This document shows, one piece after another, positions 6,985 to 7,032 of a DNA stretch of 7,032 nucleotides (position 1 is its first letter; each line of letters opens with the position of its first letter). Under the pieces are notes generated by a model, which was not told where the DNA came from, did not search any database, and worked only from the letters and a program-made list of their open reading frames with translations. A program made the position numbers and the translations under genes. This DNA comes from Pseudonocardiaceae bacterium (lineage in GTDB: Bacteria > Actinomycetota > Actinomycetes > Mycobacteriales > Pseudonocardiaceae): contig JAICSB010000163.1 in the NCBI GenBank assembly GCA_025937115.1, forward strand, positions 1 to 7,032, read 5' to 3'.

Positions 6985-7032
6985 TCAATGGGATCGTTCG
7001 TACAGCCCGGGCGACGCCAACCGGATGGGAGA
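6985..7032 (-). CDS. Possible 3' end of a leftward gene cut by the window edge
   Basis: Leftward from the edge, 15 codons with mostly G/C third positions (10 of 15) encode SPIRLASPGLYERSH and then stop (TGA, 6987-6985). A stem-loop begins 1 nt later. Too short to identify. Other frames at the edge are also open: a leftward one runs on to 6839 but uses codons that are rare in mycobacteria (AGA, CTA, GTA, TCA), and a rightward ATG at 6988 is open to the edge. The terminator-like structure makes the 15-codon tail the best reading, but it is weak. Confidence 0.22.
   Translation of the reverse strand, partial: SPIRLASPGLYERSH

Noticed and set aside
6988..7032. Rightward ATG open to the window edge
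   Set aside because: Only 15 codons are visible, the AAGG in front is too close (3 nt), and a leftward stop with hairpin fits the same DNA better.
1..7032. CRISPR array, insertion sequence, rRNA or cobalamin riboswitch
   Set aside because: No regularly spaced repeats, transposase frame, terminal inverted repeats, rRNA segments or B12-box context were seen on either strand.

Overview
The window is ordinary mycobacterial core chromosome for its first 6.26 kb, followed by about 0.78 kb of more AT-rich DNA that is harder to read. Coding GC is high with G/C-rich third positions (77% in 5701-5760 by hand count). The gene order ispG, DUF4081-GNAT acetyltransferase, penicillin-binding lipoprotein, mapB is the backbone order I know from Mycobacterium tuberculosis (Rv2868c, Rv2867c, Rv2864c, Rv2861c). 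Species cannot be fixed from the sequence.

Layout. Five genes run rightward in a tight row: ispG (14-1123), the GNAT protein (about 1169-2014), the lipoprotein PBP (2040-3848), mapB (3868-4725) and a cobyric acid synthase, cobQ (4728-6257). Gaps from the second gene onward are 25, 19 and 2 nt. All five are full length and free of visible frameshifts. The residues that define ispG, mapB and cobQ are all present. The PBP has clear SxxK and SxN motifs, but its third motif reads TTG where most transpeptidases have KTG. Several genes have a -10-like hexamer exactly 7 nt before the start codon, the geometry of leaderless mycobacterial transcripts; the mapB one (TAGAGT) is convincing. The row may therefore be several overlapping transcripts rather than one simple operon. 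Compared with M. tuberculosis, the places where relFG and vapBC23 sit are empty, and cobQ lies directly behind mapB.

A small leftward gene of 88 codons (6254-6520) has an excellent ribosome binding site and ends tail-to-tail with cobQ, the two stop codons overlapping. I do not recognise its product. Beyond it lies about 460 nt with no convincing gene, only 47-53% GC where counted, containing several inverted repeats. At the right edge a leftward reading frame ends at 6985 and is followed at once by a two-tier stem-loop (6945-6983). This looks like the 3' end and terminator of a gene outside the window.

The genes serve separate jobs: isoprenoid precursor synthesis (IspG, MEP pathway), an uncharacterised acetyltransfer, septal or lateral peptidoglycan cross-linking (PBP), N-terminal methionine removal (MapB) and late cobalamin synthesis (CobQ). 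I found no evidence of a new multi-gene system. The points most worth checking are the altered PBP motif, the unknown small gene and its long AT-richer upstream region, and the start-site architecture.
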